A stretch of DNA of 64,000 bases from Variovorax sp. WS11 (GTDB lineage: Bacteria; Pseudomonadota; Gammaproteobacteria; Burkholderiales; Burkholderiaceae_C), in assembly GCF_010499245.1 (NCBI RefSeq), contig NZ_JAAGOW010000002.1:248001-312000 (forward strand). Reading direction: 5' to 3'. The notes under the pieces are model-generated. The model saw nothing but the letters and a program-made list of their open reading frames with translations. It had not been told where the DNA came from and searched no databases. This document shows positions 28,309 through 36,707 of the stretch, piece by piece (the stretch's first letter is position 1; each line of letters starts with the position of its first letter). The translations under genes and the position numbers were made by a program.

Positions 28309-29454
28309 ATGAAAGTGCTCCTCATCGGGAACTACGTCCCCGACGGCCAGACCAGCATGCTGGCCTTCAAGCGCATCCTGGAGCGCGAACTTCCCCACGC
28401 CGGCTGCGAGCTGCGGGTGCTGACACCCCCGCGGCGGGTGCTGCGGGTCCCCACTTCCTCGCGCCTGTGGAAGTGGCTGGGCTATGTGGACAAATTCATC
28501 CTCTTCATCCCCTCGATGGCCCGCCATGTGCGCTGGGCCGACGTGGTGCACGTGACGGACCACTCCAACGGCATGTACATCCCCTGGGTCCGGTCGAAGC
28601 CCAACGTGATCACCTGCCACGACGTGATCGCGGTGCAGGCCGCCAAGGGCATGGTGGACGGCTGGGACGTGAGCTGGACCGGCCGCCTGTTTCAGCGGCT
28701 GATCGTCAAGGGGCTGGCGGCGGCCGACGTGGTGGCCTGCGTCTCGCACCTGACCCGGCGCGAGCTGCTGGCGCTGGGGCTTGCCGAGGAGCCGCGGGTC
28801 ACCGTGGTGCTCAACGGGCTGAACGACGATTTCCGCCCGGTGCCGCCCGATGAGGCGCAGGCGCTGATCCGGCGCTTCGGCATCTCCACCGATGACAAGT
28901 TCCTGATCCACGTCGGTTGGGACCTGGCGCGCAAGAACCGCCGCAAGGTCCTGGAGGCCTTCATCGCGCTGCACGAGCGCGCGGCTGCGAGCGGGCGGCC
29001 CGCGCCGGCCGAGCAGCTGGTGTTCGTCGGCCCCGAGCTGGTGCCGGAGATGGCCGAGCTGGCGCGCGAGCACGGCGTGGCCGACCGGATCAAGACGGTG
29101 CAGAAGGTGTCGCACGAGGAGCTGCGCGCGCTCTACGCCAGCGCGACCGCCCTGCTCTTCCCTTCGCTGCAGGAGGGCTTCGGCTGGCCGGTGATCGAGG
29201 CCCAGGCCTGCGGCTGCCCGGTCTTCACCTCCGACCTGGCACCGATGAACGAGATCGGCGGCGAAGGCGCGGTCTACGTGGACCCCAACGACGCCGAGGC
29301 CATGGCCGCCGCCATCGAGGAAGCCGCGCCGCGCTTCGAGCAGATGCGGCGCATGGGCATCGAGAACGCCTCGCACTACACGGCGCACCGCATGGCCTCG
29401 AACTACGTGGCGACCTACCGGCGCGTGCTCGACGAGCGGAAGGTCCGCCTGTGA
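28309..29454 (+). CDS. Family 4 glycosyltransferase
   Basis: A 381-residue GT-B fold glycosyltransferase, probably GT4, which transfers a sugar from a nucleotide donor to an envelope polysaccharide or lipid. The N-terminal domain starts KVLLIGNYVPDGQTSM; the C-terminal domain has HVGWDLARKNRR and the donor-binding EGFGWPVIEAQACGCPVFTSD (core FPSLQEGFGWPVIEA). The ATG at 28309 lies directly before the first strand. Its stop overlaps the GTG of the acyltransferase gene, so the two are co-translated and should act on the same glycan. Confidence 0.9.
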   Translation: MKVLLIGNYVPDGQTSMLAFKRILERELPHAGCELRVLTPPRRVLRVPTSSRLWKWLGYVDKFILFIPSMARHVRWADVVHVTDHSNGMYIPWVRSKPNVITCHDVIAVQAAKGMVDGWDVSWTGRLFQRLIVKGLAAADVVACVSHLTRRELLALGLAEEPRVTVVLNGLNDDFRPVPPDEAQALIRRFGISTDDKFLIHVGWDLARKNRRKVLEAFIALHERAAASGRPAPAEQLVFVGPELVPEMAELAREHGVADRIKTVQKVSHEELRALYASATALLFPSLQEGFGWPVIEAQACGCPVFTSDLAPMNEIGGEGAVYVDPNDAEAMAAAIEEAAPRFEQMRRMGIENASHYTAHRMASNYVATYRRVLDERKVRL

Positions 29455-30113
29455 AGCGCCTGCTCGGGCTGCTGGTGGTCTTCCTGCCCTGGTCGCTGAA
29501 GCGCGCGCTACTGCGCCGCTACTGGGGCTACGAGATCGCCGACGGCGCGCGCATCGGGCTTTCCTACGTCTTCCCGGGGCACCTGGTGATGGGCGAAGGG
29601 GCCTACATCGGCCACTTCAACGTGGCCATCCACCTGGGCCGCCTCGAGTGCGGCGCGCATTCGGTGATCGACCGCTCGAACTGGATCACCGGCCATCCGC
29701 CGGCCGGCGCCCATTTCACGCACCGCACCGGGCGCGATCCGACGCTCTCGCTGGGCGAGCATGCGGCCGTCACCAAGCAGCACATCATCGACTGCACCGA
29801 CCGCGTCGACATCGGCGCCTTCACCACCATCGCCGGCTACCACTCGCAGCTGATCACGCACGGCATCAACGCGGTGGAGAACCGGCAGGACTGCAAGCCC
29901 ATCCGCATCGGCACCTACTGCCTGGTGGGCACGCGGGTGACGGTGCTCGGCGGCGCCGCCCTGCCCGATCGCTCGATGCTGGGGGCGGGGTCGGTGCTGA
30001 ACAAGGCGCACGGGGAGGAGTACGCGGTGTATGCGGGGTCACCGGCGGTGCAGGTGAAGAAGCTGGATCCCGAGGCGGCGTACTTTCATCGGGAGCGTGG
30101 GTTTGTGCATTGA
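29451..30113 (+). CDS. Left-handed beta-helix acyltransferase (hexapeptide repeat)
   Basis: A 220-residue protein resembling WcaF-type acetyltransferases. Imperfect hexapeptide turns (IADGARIGLSYVFPGHLVMGEGAYIGHF, of which GARIGL, VMGEGAYIG and DIGAFTTIAG are typical) are followed by GTRVTVLGGAALPDRSMLGAGSVL (core LGGAALPDRSMLGAGSVL). A GTG start at 29451 overlaps the glycosyltransferase stop. The family acetylates sugars, so it probably modifies the glycan made by its partner. An N-terminal hydrophobic stretch LLGLLVVFLPWSL may attach it to the membrane. Confidence 0.88.
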   Translation: MKRLLGLLVVFLPWSLKRALLRRYWGYEIADGARIGLSYVFPGHLVMGEGAYIGHFNVAIHLGRLECGAHSVIDRSNWITGHPPAGAHFTHRTGRDPTLSLGEHAAVTKQHIIDCTDRVDIGAFTTIAGYHSQLITHGINAVENRQDCKPIRIGTYCLVGTRVTVLGGAALPDRSMLGAGSVLNKAHGEEYAVYAGSPAVQVKKLDPEAAYFHRERGFVH

Positions 30114-30176
30114 GGTGCGACGGTCTGCATGGTTGCTCCTCTGCAGCAAGGGAACGCGCGCCTCGTGATCGATTCC

Positions 30177-30216
30177 AAGGTTGTCACTTGACAACCTTTG
30201 ACGACGACACTAGATT
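30177..30216 (+). promoter_or_regulatory. Promoter with overlapping palindromic operator
   Basis: A perfect inverted repeat, AAGGTTGTC and GACAACCTT around ACTT, spans 30177-30198. It overlaps a sigma70 promoter: TTGACA at 30188-30193, a 17-bp spacer, then TAGATT at 30211-30216. The HicA-like gene starts at 30230. A DNA-binding protein on the palindrome would block the -35 box, which is the layout expected for autoregulation by the HTH protein. Confidence 0.7.
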
Positions 30217-30229
30217 CACAGTAATTGAG

Positions 30230-30532
30230 ATGGCACGCGCAAAACATCCAAACAAAGACGTCGAAGCAGCGATTCAGTATGCGGAGGACAACAAGTGGAT
30301 CGTCAAGGCCGGAGGCCATTGGGGCTTTCTGTACTGCCCCTACAACGACATCGAGTGCCGATGCGGAACGCGTTGTAAGGCCGGCATCTGGGGCACCCCA
30401 AAGAACCCCGGAAACCATGCGAAGCAGCTCAAAGCGGTGGTCGACGGCTGCACCGCACGCGAGCAAGCGCAACAGGGAGCCACCGCGCGTACAGGGGACG
30501 AATACGGACCCGCAGGCACAGAGAGCAAATGA
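30230..30532 (+). CDS. HicA-like small protein, putative toxin
   Basis: A 100-residue basic protein. An N-terminal helix (DVEAAIQYAEDNKW) is followed by strand IVKAGGHWGFLYCP, a cysteine-rich insertion (CPYNDIECRCGTRC) and then STP-like GIWGTPKNPGNHAKQLKAVV. The order helix, strand with GGH, strand and NHAKQL helix recalls HicA mRNA interferases, in which the histidine is catalytic. The last 25 residues are polar and probably flexible. It is first in a two-gene unit, as hicA is before hicB, and overlaps the next gene by ATGA. Toxicity is inferred, not shown. Confidence 0.6.
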   Translation: MARAKHPNKDVEAAIQYAEDNKWIVKAGGHWGFLYCPYNDIECRCGTRCKAGIWGTPKNPGNHAKQLKAVVDGCTAREQAQQGATARTGDEYGPAGTESK

Positions 30533-31098
30533 TGGAATACGAGTTCAATCTCAAATTCAAGCTGGCGCCCGAAGACACGGACCATGACCAAGTCATGCAG
30601 CGCTTGGCCGAAGCGGACTGCACCGACGCCCTTGTCGGCTTGGGTGTGGCGGGCCACCTGGGTCTGGAATTCATCCGCGAAGCCGAATCGGCCGAGGCTG
30701 CCGTTCTAAGTGCGATCGACGACGTGAAGAAGGCCCTTCCGACGGCCCAGCTTGTCGAGGCCGGCCCGGATTTCGTGGGCCTGACTGACGTGGCAGACCT
30801 GGTCGGGGTCAGCCGCCAGAACATGCGCAAGTTGATGGTGAACAACCCTGCCGTGTTCCCGTCGCCGGTTCATGGGGGCAGCTCATCGATTTGGCATCTG
30901 GCCCAAGTTCTGCAATTCATGCATGAGCGTCAGTACGAGTTCGCGGAGTCGATGTTCGAGGTGGCCCGAACGGCCATGCACGTGAACATCACCAAGGAAA
31001 AGGCGCTCCTGGATTCCAAGGTCGGCGCGAGGCTGCGCCAACGGCTCTTCACCGCGCAATCCGCCCCTGCACGCCCTCGACCAGCCAGTCCATCATGA
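30529..31098 (+). CDS. HTH DNA-binding protein, putative antitoxin
   Basis: A 189-residue acidic protein with an N-terminal ferredoxin-like domain (YEFNLKFKLAPEDTDHDQVM to about residue 75) and an excisionase-like helix-turn-helix (GLTDVADLVGVSRQNMRKLM, about residues 83-110) followed by SIWHLAQVLQFM. It may repress the promoter at 30188-30216 and neutralise the HicA-like protein. Its last 16 or so residues (QSAPARPRPASPS) are antisense to the end of the BMP gene, which suggests that its original stop was lost and it now reads into flanking DNA. Start is ATG 30529 or 30532. Confidence 0.65.
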   Translation: MMEYEFNLKFKLAPEDTDHDQVMQRLAEADCTDALVGLGVAGHLGLEFIREAESAEAAVLSAIDDVKKALPTAQLVEAGPDFVGLTDVADLVGVSRQNMRKLMVNNPAVFPSPVHGGSSSIWHLAQVLQFMHERQYEFAESMFEVARTAMHVNITKEKALLDSKVGARLRQRLFTAQSAPARPRPASPS

Positions 31099-32137
31099 GG
31101 ACCTGGTCGTCGCGCAGGCCCGTGCCCTTGGCGATGACGACCTTGCCCTCGTTGTCGCGCACGTCCTGCGCCGCGCGGAAGACCTGCAGCTTGCCGCTGG
31201 CGATGTCCTGCTGGCGCGCCAGCACCTCGTCCTGCACGGCCTTGGGCACCTTGGGGCCGAAATCGCCGACGCGGATCATCCCCTCCTTCACGCCGCCCCA
31301 GGTGTTGACCGGCTTCCAATTGCCGTCGAGCACCGCCTGCGCGCGCTGCGTGTAGTAGCCGCCCCATTGGTGAGTGACGGCGACGATCTGCGCATCGGGC
31401 GCGACCTTGCGCATGTCGGAGTGGTAGGCGACGGCCATCTTGCCGCGCTCCTGTGCCGCGGCCATCACGGCGGTGGAGCCGGTGTGGAAGGCGATCACGT
31501 CCACGTCCTGGTTGAACAGGGTCATCGCGGCGTCGCGCTCGCGCGGCGGATCGAACCAGGCGTCCAGCCACACCACCTTGACTTGCGCCTTGGGGTCGAC
31601 GGAACGCATGCCCAGGGTGAAGGCGTTGATGCCCTGCAGCACCTCGGGGATCGGGAAGCCCGCGACGTAGCCCGCGACATGGGTCTTGCTCATGCGCCCG
31701 GCCGCGATCCCGGCCAGGTAGCGGCCCTGGTAGTAGCGGGCGTTCGCGGTCGCGACATTGGGCGCGGGCTTGTAGCCGGTGATGGACTCGAACTTCACGT
31801 CGGGGAAGTCGCGTGCCACCTTGAGCGTGGGCTCCATGTAGCCGAAGCTGGGCGTGAAGATCAGCTTGTGGCCCTGCTGCGCCAGGTCGCGGATCACGCG
31901 CTCGGCATCGGCGCCCTCGGGCACGTTCTCGACGAAGGTGGTCTTCACCTTGCCGGCCAGCGCCGACTCCACGGCCTTGCGGCCCTCCTCGTGCTGCCGC
32001 ACCCAGCCGGCATCGGTGATGGGCGCGACGTACACGAAGCCGATCTTGAGCGGGTCCGCCCGTGCGGCGGACTGCGAGAAAGAAGGCGATATGAAAAAAC
32101 AAGCGGCCGCGAACGCGGCGGCGAGGTTTTTGTACAT
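31049..32137 (-). CDS. BMP-family ABC transporter substrate-binding protein
   Basis: A 362-residue periplasmic binding protein of the basic membrane protein (PnrA-like) family, whose members bind purine nucleosides for ABC import. The signal peptide is KNLAAAFAAACFFISPSFSQSA. The mature part starts LKIGFVYVAPITDAGWVRQHEEG minus its end (core GFVYVAPITDAGW), followed by FTPSFGYMEPTLKVA and AYHSDM, all matching the second BMP protein at 62883. No ABC ATPase or permease for it is in the window. The leader contains a terminator-like hairpin, so expression may be attenuated. It overlaps the HTH gene by 50 bp. Confidence 0.92.
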   Translation of the reverse strand: MYKNLAAAFAAACFFISPSFSQSAARADPLKIGFVYVAPITDAGWVRQHEEGRKAVESALAGKVKTTFVENVPEGADAERVIRDLAQQGHKLIFTPSFGYMEPTLKVARDFPDVKFESITGYKPAPNVATANARYYQGRYLAGIAAGRMSKTHVAGYVAGFPIPEVLQGINAFTLGMRSVDPKAQVKVVWLDAWFDPPRERDAAMTLFNQDVDVIAFHTGSTAVMAAAQERGKMAVAYHSDMRKVAPDAQIVAVTHQWGGYYTQRAQAVLDGNWKPVNTWGGVKEGMIRVGDFGPKVPKAVQDEVLARQQDIASGKLQVFRAAQDVRDNEGKVVIAKGTGLRDDQVLMMDWLVEGVQGRIAR

Positions 32138-32163
32138 GGTGTTCCTCTACATGGCCCCGGACC

Positions 32164-32194
32164 AAAAAAATTTGGCGCTGCGGGGCGCAGCGCC
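32164..32194 (-). terminator. Intrinsic terminator in the leader of the BMP gene
   Basis: On the minus strand GGCGCTGCG and CGCAGCGCC pair around a three-base loop (32194 to 32174), followed by AAATTTTTTT. This is the pattern of a rho-independent terminator. It lies 26 bp before the start codon at 32137, with no minus-strand gene upstream, so it would act on the BMP transcript itself as an attenuator or riboswitch expression platform. A ligand-binding aptamer was not recognised. Confidence 0.65.
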
Positions 32195-32333
32195 GGGGCG
32201 TATTTTACCGGGCAGCCCTGCCGCGGGCCCGGCCGGGATGTAAACCTTCTTCGGTCTGGTGCGGCGCCCGCCTGTCCGCATAGACTCGCGCCTCGTTGCC
32301 GCTGCGCCGCGGCCCCTCCAGGAGAACAAACAC

Positions 32334-33135
32334 ATGGGATTGATGGACAGCATCGGCCATGCGCTGATGGACAACGACAAGCTGCACTTCGCCCCCGAGC
32401 CCCGATGCTCGCCCGAGGAGCGATGGCTGGTGGCGCTGAGCGCGCCGCTGTCCGCCTACAACGGCAATTTCGTCAACGCCGTCGAGACCGGCCACACCCA
32501 GGAGATGCTGCGCGAAGGCGTGGCCGGCATGTGGGGCGTGCAGGACCGCAAGAGCTTCGAGGAGACGGCCCGCTGGATCACGCAGGAGGGTCACCGCCAG
32601 AAGTACCTGGGCACCTGGCGCAGCCTGGTCAAGCTCGACACCGCGCACCAGGCGGCCCCGCTGCTGCTGCGCGCGGTGGCTTCGGTGGTCTTCCCCGGCC
32701 TGTTCATGCTCAAGCTGCGCGGCGAGCTCGACTACGAGGCCTTCGCCAGCCAGACCGGCAAGAGCGTCGCCGACATCGCGGAGTTGATGGGCTCCTACAA
32801 CGACTGGATGGGCGAGCTGCGCCAACCGCTGGGCGTCCAGCCCGCGGAGATCACGGACCTGGTCGTACGGGACGCCGTCCGGTTTCGTCAGCCTGTCGCG
32901 CTGGGCGGTGGAGCTGGGCTTTCACACGGAGCGCGGCGAGTTCGCGGGCTTCGCCTCGGGGCTGGCCGGGCCGGTGCGCACGGCGTACGGCAACTGGGCC
33001 AAGCTGAGCGCCGCCTATGTGGCGGCGGGCCTGATCTGGAACTACTCGGAAGCCCGGCAGGAAGCGCTGGTCCGCACGAACGCGATGCTCGTGAGCGATC
33101 CGCGAAGCCCCTACAAGAGCGTTCCCTTTCATTGA
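32334..33135 (+). CDS. DUF1266-like protein, frameshifted
   Basis: A protein of about 266 residues after joining two frames. The first part runs from MGLMDSIGHALMDND to GVQPAEITDLVVRDAVRF. The second part, SLSRWAVELGFHTERGEFAG to the end at 33135, contains the DUF1266-like core (RWAVELGF, then AYGNWAKLSAAYVAAGLIWNY, core NWAKLSAAYVAAGLIW). Removing one T from the run at 32883-32885 restores VRFVSLSRWAV exactly, so a homopolymer error or slippage is likely. No signal peptide. Function unknown. The start follows CAGGAGAAC. Confidence 0.75.
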
Positions 33136-33206
33136 AGTTTCGGTCCCCGTGAGCGTGCGGCCATGCCCGCAGCCGGGTCCGCATCGCAGCGCGATAAGCT
33201 CCAGCG

Positions 33207-34136
33207 ATGGCCACCGACGCCCCCGCCACCCGCCTTGCCTTGCTGGCCGCGCGCCGGATCCTCGACCAGGCGATCGCCGGCCGCGTCAAACCGGGTGACC
33301 GGCTGACCGAGCTCGCGCTGACCACGAAGCTCGGCATCTCGCGCACGCCGGTGCGCGCTGCCCTTGCCTTCCTGCATCGGCGCGGACTGCTGGACCACGC
33401 ACCGAACCGCGGCTACTCGCTCGCGGCCCCGCCGTCCGAGCTGTTGCGGGTGCAGCGCACGCTGCCGCAGGATGAGGCCGACAGCTTCTATTACCAGCTG
33501 CTGCGCGAGCGCACCGCGGGCCACATCGGCGCACAGGTGACCGAGCGCGAACTCGAGCAGGCCTACGGCGTGCGCGCGACGCTGGTGCGCGAGGTGCTGG
33601 TGCGCATGCTGCAGCATGGCATCGTGCGCGGCCGGCGCGGCCAGCGCTGGGAGTTCGCCGAGGCGCTGGATGCCGACAGCGAGCGCGAGAGCTACCGCTT
33701 CCGGATGGTGCTGGAGTGCGCGGCCCTGGCCGAACCCGGCTTCCGCATGGACCCGGAACGCCTGGCCGCCTGCAGGCAGCGCCAGCAGGCGCTGATCCAC
33801 CATGCGACGAAGCGATCGTGGCTCGACTTCTTCGAGGCCAATGCCGAGTTCCACGAATTGCTGGCAGCCTCTTCAGGCAACCGCTTCATGCTGAAGGCGG
33901 TCGAGGAGCAGAACCGGCTGCGCCGCATCAGCGACCTGTCGGACTACCCGCTGGTCAGCGTGGAGCGGCTGCGCGAATCCTGCGAGGAGCATCTCGCCAT
34001 CCTCATGGCCATCGAGCGCGGCCGGCTCAAGGAGGCGGCGCAGCTGATGCGCGCGCACCTGCAGGGCGCGAGCGACATCCTCGAAAAGCGGGTGGCGGGA
34101 ACGCTGGTCGCACCGGCACCTGCCGCACGCGCTTGA
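33207..34136 (+). CDS. GntR-family regulator with two winged-helix domains
   Basis: A 309-residue regulator. The first GntR-type winged helix is at residues 10-75 (ILDQAIAGRVKPGDRLTELAL, core GRVKPGDRLTELALT, then SRTPVRAALAFLHRRGLL). A second winged-helix-like segment follows (LLRERTAGHIGAQVTERELEQAYGVRATLVREVL in family spacing), and the C-terminus is an FCD effector domain (EFHELLAASSGNRFM, HLAILMAIERG). Its 3' end faces the end of the peptide-transport operon 40 bp away, so it is a candidate for controlling that operon through the TTGTATTT sites at 41763-41810. Confidence 0.9.
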   Translation: MATDAPATRLALLAARRILDQAIAGRVKPGDRLTELALTTKLGISRTPVRAALAFLHRRGLLDHAPNRGYSLAAPPSELLRVQRTLPQDEADSFYYQLLRERTAGHIGAQVTERELEQAYGVRATLVREVLVRMLQHGIVRGRRGQRWEFAEALDADSERESYRFRMVLECAALAEPGFRMDPERLAACRQRQQALIHHATKRSWLDFFEANAEFHELLAASSGNRFMLKAVEEQNRLRRISDLSDYPLVSVERLRESCEEHLAILMAIERGRLKEAAQLMRAHLQGASDILEKRVAGTLVAPAPAARA

Positions 34137-34175
34137 GCGGGGCGCACGCGAGCGCTCCGGCGCCGCGCGTTCGAT

Positions 34176-35900
34176 TCAACCGCCTCGGCTCGCTCCTTGA
34201 ACCAGTGCCCGGTCGCGCGGCCGTTCGATCGGGATCACGCTGGCGGCCGCCGGCACGGGCGTTGCCTGCGGCGCGCACGCATCGAGCACCGGCGCCGCCT
34301 GCAGCAGCGCACGGGTGTACTCGTGCTGCGGATGGTCGAAGATCCGGTCGCGCGTCCCCTGCTCCACGATTCTTCCCGCGGCCATGACCACCACGCGGTC
34401 GGCGATCTGCTCCACCGCGGCCAGGTCGTGGCTGACGAACATGCAGGCGAAGCCGTGGTGCTTCTGCAGGTCCTGGAACAGCGAGAGCACCTGGGCCTGG
34501 ATGGTCATGTCGAGCGCCGACACCGGCTCGTCGGCCACCACGAAGGCCGGCCGGCGCACCAGCGCCCGGGCGATCGCGACGCGCTGTCGCTGGCCGCCCG
34601 AGAGCTCGTGCGGAAAGCGCCGGGCCAGCTGCGCCAGGCCCACCTCGTCCAGCGTCTCGCCCAGCCGGCGGCGCAAGGCGTCGCCCTGCAGCTCCGGCAG
34701 GTGGCGCAGCGGCTCCGCCACGATGTCGCCGACGCGCATGCGCGGATCGAGCGAGGAGTACGGGTCCTGGAATACCAGCTGGCAGGCCAGCCGGAAGCGG
34801 TGCAGCGCGGCCCCGCGGGCGCCCAGGACCTCCTCGCCGCGAAAGAGGATCTGCCCGCCGGCCGCCGGCACCAGGCGCAGGATCGCCCGGCCCAGCGTGG
34901 TCTTGCCCGAGCCGCTGCCGCCCACCACGGCGACGGTCTCGCCGGCGTGGATGTCCAGGTCGGTCGGTGCCAGCGCCTGGTGCGGCGGCTGCCGCTTGAA
35001 GAGGCCGGTGCGCGTACCCGGATAGACCACCGACAGGCCGCGCACCTGGATCAGCGGCTGGCCCGCACCGCGGCCCGGCTCGGCCGGACCACGGCGCGGC
35101 AAGGCATCCACCAGCTGCCGCGTGTAGGGGTCGGCCGGCGCGTAGAGGATCTGCCGCACCTCGCCGGTCTCGACCAGCCTGCCGCGCTGGAGCACGATGG
35201 CCCGCTGCGCATAGCGCGCCACCAGCCCCAGGTTGTGCGTGATGAGCAGCACGGCCGTGCCCTCCTCGCGCGCCAGCTCCACCATCAGGTCGAGCACCTC
35301 GCGCTGGGTGAGCGTGTCGAGCGCGGTGGTCGGTTCGTCGGCGATCAGCAGTCGCGGCCGCAGCAGCATCACGCTCGCCAGCATGATGCGCTGGCGCATG
35401 CCGCCCGAGAACTCGTGCGGGTAGGCCCGCAGGCAATGCTCGGGATCGCGGATCTGCACGCGGCGCAGCATCTCGATGCAGCGCGCGCGGATCTCGGCGG
35501 CCGACAGCTGCGTGTGCAGGCGCAGGCCCTCGGCCATCTGCTCGCCGACGCGATGCGCCGGGTTGAGCGACACCATCGGCTCCTGGAACACCATGCCGAT
35601 GCTGGCGCCGCGCAGCGTGCGCAGGCGCTCCGAGGGCGCCTCGCCGAGGTCCTCTCCGTCGAGCAGCATGCGCCCGCCCGCGCGCCGGATGCCCGTGGGC
35701 AGCAGCCCCAGGATCGCGCGGGCCGCCATGGTCTTGCCGCTGCCGGACTCGCCCACGACGGCAAGGAACTCCCCGCGCCGCAGTTGGAACGAGAGGTCCT
35801 CGACCACGGCCTGGCCGGTGGCCTCCGTCTCGAGGCGCAGGTGCTGCACGCTCAGCAGTTCATCCTGCGGCGGGGGTGTGAATTCGGGCGTGGGGGTCAT
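34176..35900 (-). CDS. Peptide ABC transporter, fused tandem ATPase (DppDF type)
   Basis: A 574-residue protein with two complete ABC ATPase domains powering the permease pair encoded upstream. The first half has GESGSGKT, SGGMRQR and LLIADEPTTALD; the second half has GGSGSGKTT, LSGGQRQR and FVVADEPVSALD. Each is followed by the oligopeptide-type C-terminal extension (DPYTRQLVDALP, HEYTRALLQAAP). Fusion of DppD- and DppF-like halves is common in this transporter class. It overlaps the permease stop by ATGA. A short alanine/proline-rich tail ends the protein. Confidence 0.95.
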   Translation of the reverse strand: MTPTPEFTPPPQDELLSVQHLRLETEATGQAVVEDLSFQLRRGEFLAVVGESGSGKTMAARAILGLLPTGIRRAGGRMLLDGEDLGEAPSERLRTLRGASIGMVFQEPMVSLNPAHRVGEQMAEGLRLHTQLSAAEIRARCIEMLRRVQIRDPEHCLRAYPHEFSGGMRQRIMLASVMLLRPRLLIADEPTTALDTLTQREVLDLMVELAREEGTAVLLITHNLGLVARYAQRAIVLQRGRLVETGEVRQILYAPADPYTRQLVDALPRRGPAEPGRGAGQPLIQVRGLSVVYPGTRTGLFKRQPPHQALAPTDLDIHAGETVAVVGGSGSGKTTLGRAILRLVPAAGGQILFRGEEVLGARGAALHRFRLACQLVFQDPYSSLDPRMRVGDIVAEPLRHLPELQGDALRRRLGETLDEVGLAQLARRFPHELSGGQRQRVAIARALVRRPAFVVADEPVSALDMTIQAQVLSLFQDLQKHHGFACMFVSHDLAAVEQIADRVVVMAAGRIVEQGTRDRIFDHPQHEYTRALLQAAPVLDACAPQATPVPAAASVIPIERPRDRALVQGASRGG

Positions 35901-36707
35901 GCTTGCGCCATCCGCGGATCGAGGCGGTCGCGCACGGCGTCGCCCAGGAGGTTGATGCACAGCAGGGTCAGGGCGATGCACAGGCCGGGCGCGACGCCGA
36001 GCCAGACGGCGGACTCCATGTACGGCCGGGCGCCGGCCAGCATGTTGCCCCAGGTGGGCGCCGGCGGCGGCACGCCCAGCCCCAGGAAGCTCAGGGCGCT
36101 CTCGGACAGCAGCACCCAGCCGAACATGCTGGTGGCCAGCACCGCCACCGGCGCCACGCAGTTGGGCAGCACATGGCGGAACATGGTGTAGAGCTCCGAG
36201 TTGCCGATCATGCGCGAGGCCTCCACGTACTCCTTCTCCCGCAGCGACAGCACGGTGCCGCGCACCACGCGCACGACGGAGGGCGCATAGGCCAGGCCCA
36301 GCGCCAGCACGATGCCCCACTTGTTGGCCCCGACCACCACCATCACGCCCAGCGCCAGCAGGATGCCGGGAAAGGCCAGCAGCGCGTCGTTGACGGTCAT
36401 CAGCACCCGATCGGTCCAGCCGCGCAGGAAGCCCGCGAGCACGCCGCCGATGCTGCCGAAGACGATGGCGAAGAGCACCGTGAGGAAGGCCACCGTCGCG
36501 CTGGCGGAGGCCCCGGCCATGACGCGGCTGGCGATGTCGCCGGAATTCGTCGCTGCCCAGCCAGTGGGACCAGGACGGCGGCTGCAGCTTGGCCCGCAGG
36601 TTGATGCCCTGCGGGTCGTAGGGCGTCCAGAAGACGGCGACCACGGCGACGATCACCACCAGGGCGATCAGCACGCCGCCGATGACGGAGTTGGCACGCA
36701 GCTTCAT
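35897..36707 (-). CDS. Peptide ABC transporter permease (DppC type), frameshifted
   Basis: Inner-membrane permease of about 270 residues in two frames. The N-terminal part MKLRANSVIGGVLIALVV to HWLGSDEF is read in one frame and GDIASRVMAGASASATVAF onward in another. Deleting one C from the TCC at about 36541-36543 gives DEFGDIASRV and restores the family sequence. The later part has the permease signature EASRMIGNSELYTMFRHVLPN and ends DRLDPRMAQA. The start overlaps the stop of the DppB gene. A single-base error is the likely cause. Confidence 0.88.

Larger units (their letters stand above)
30171..31022. repeat. 11-bp direct repeat bracketing the HicA-like/HTH module
   Basis: The sequence GATTCCAAGGT occurs at 30171-30181 and again at 31012-31022. 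The interval contains the palindrome, promoter and almost all of the two-gene module, which is lower in GC than its surroundings. It may be a target duplication or recombination scar. Chance similarity cannot be excluded because only 11 bases match. Confidence 0.4.
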
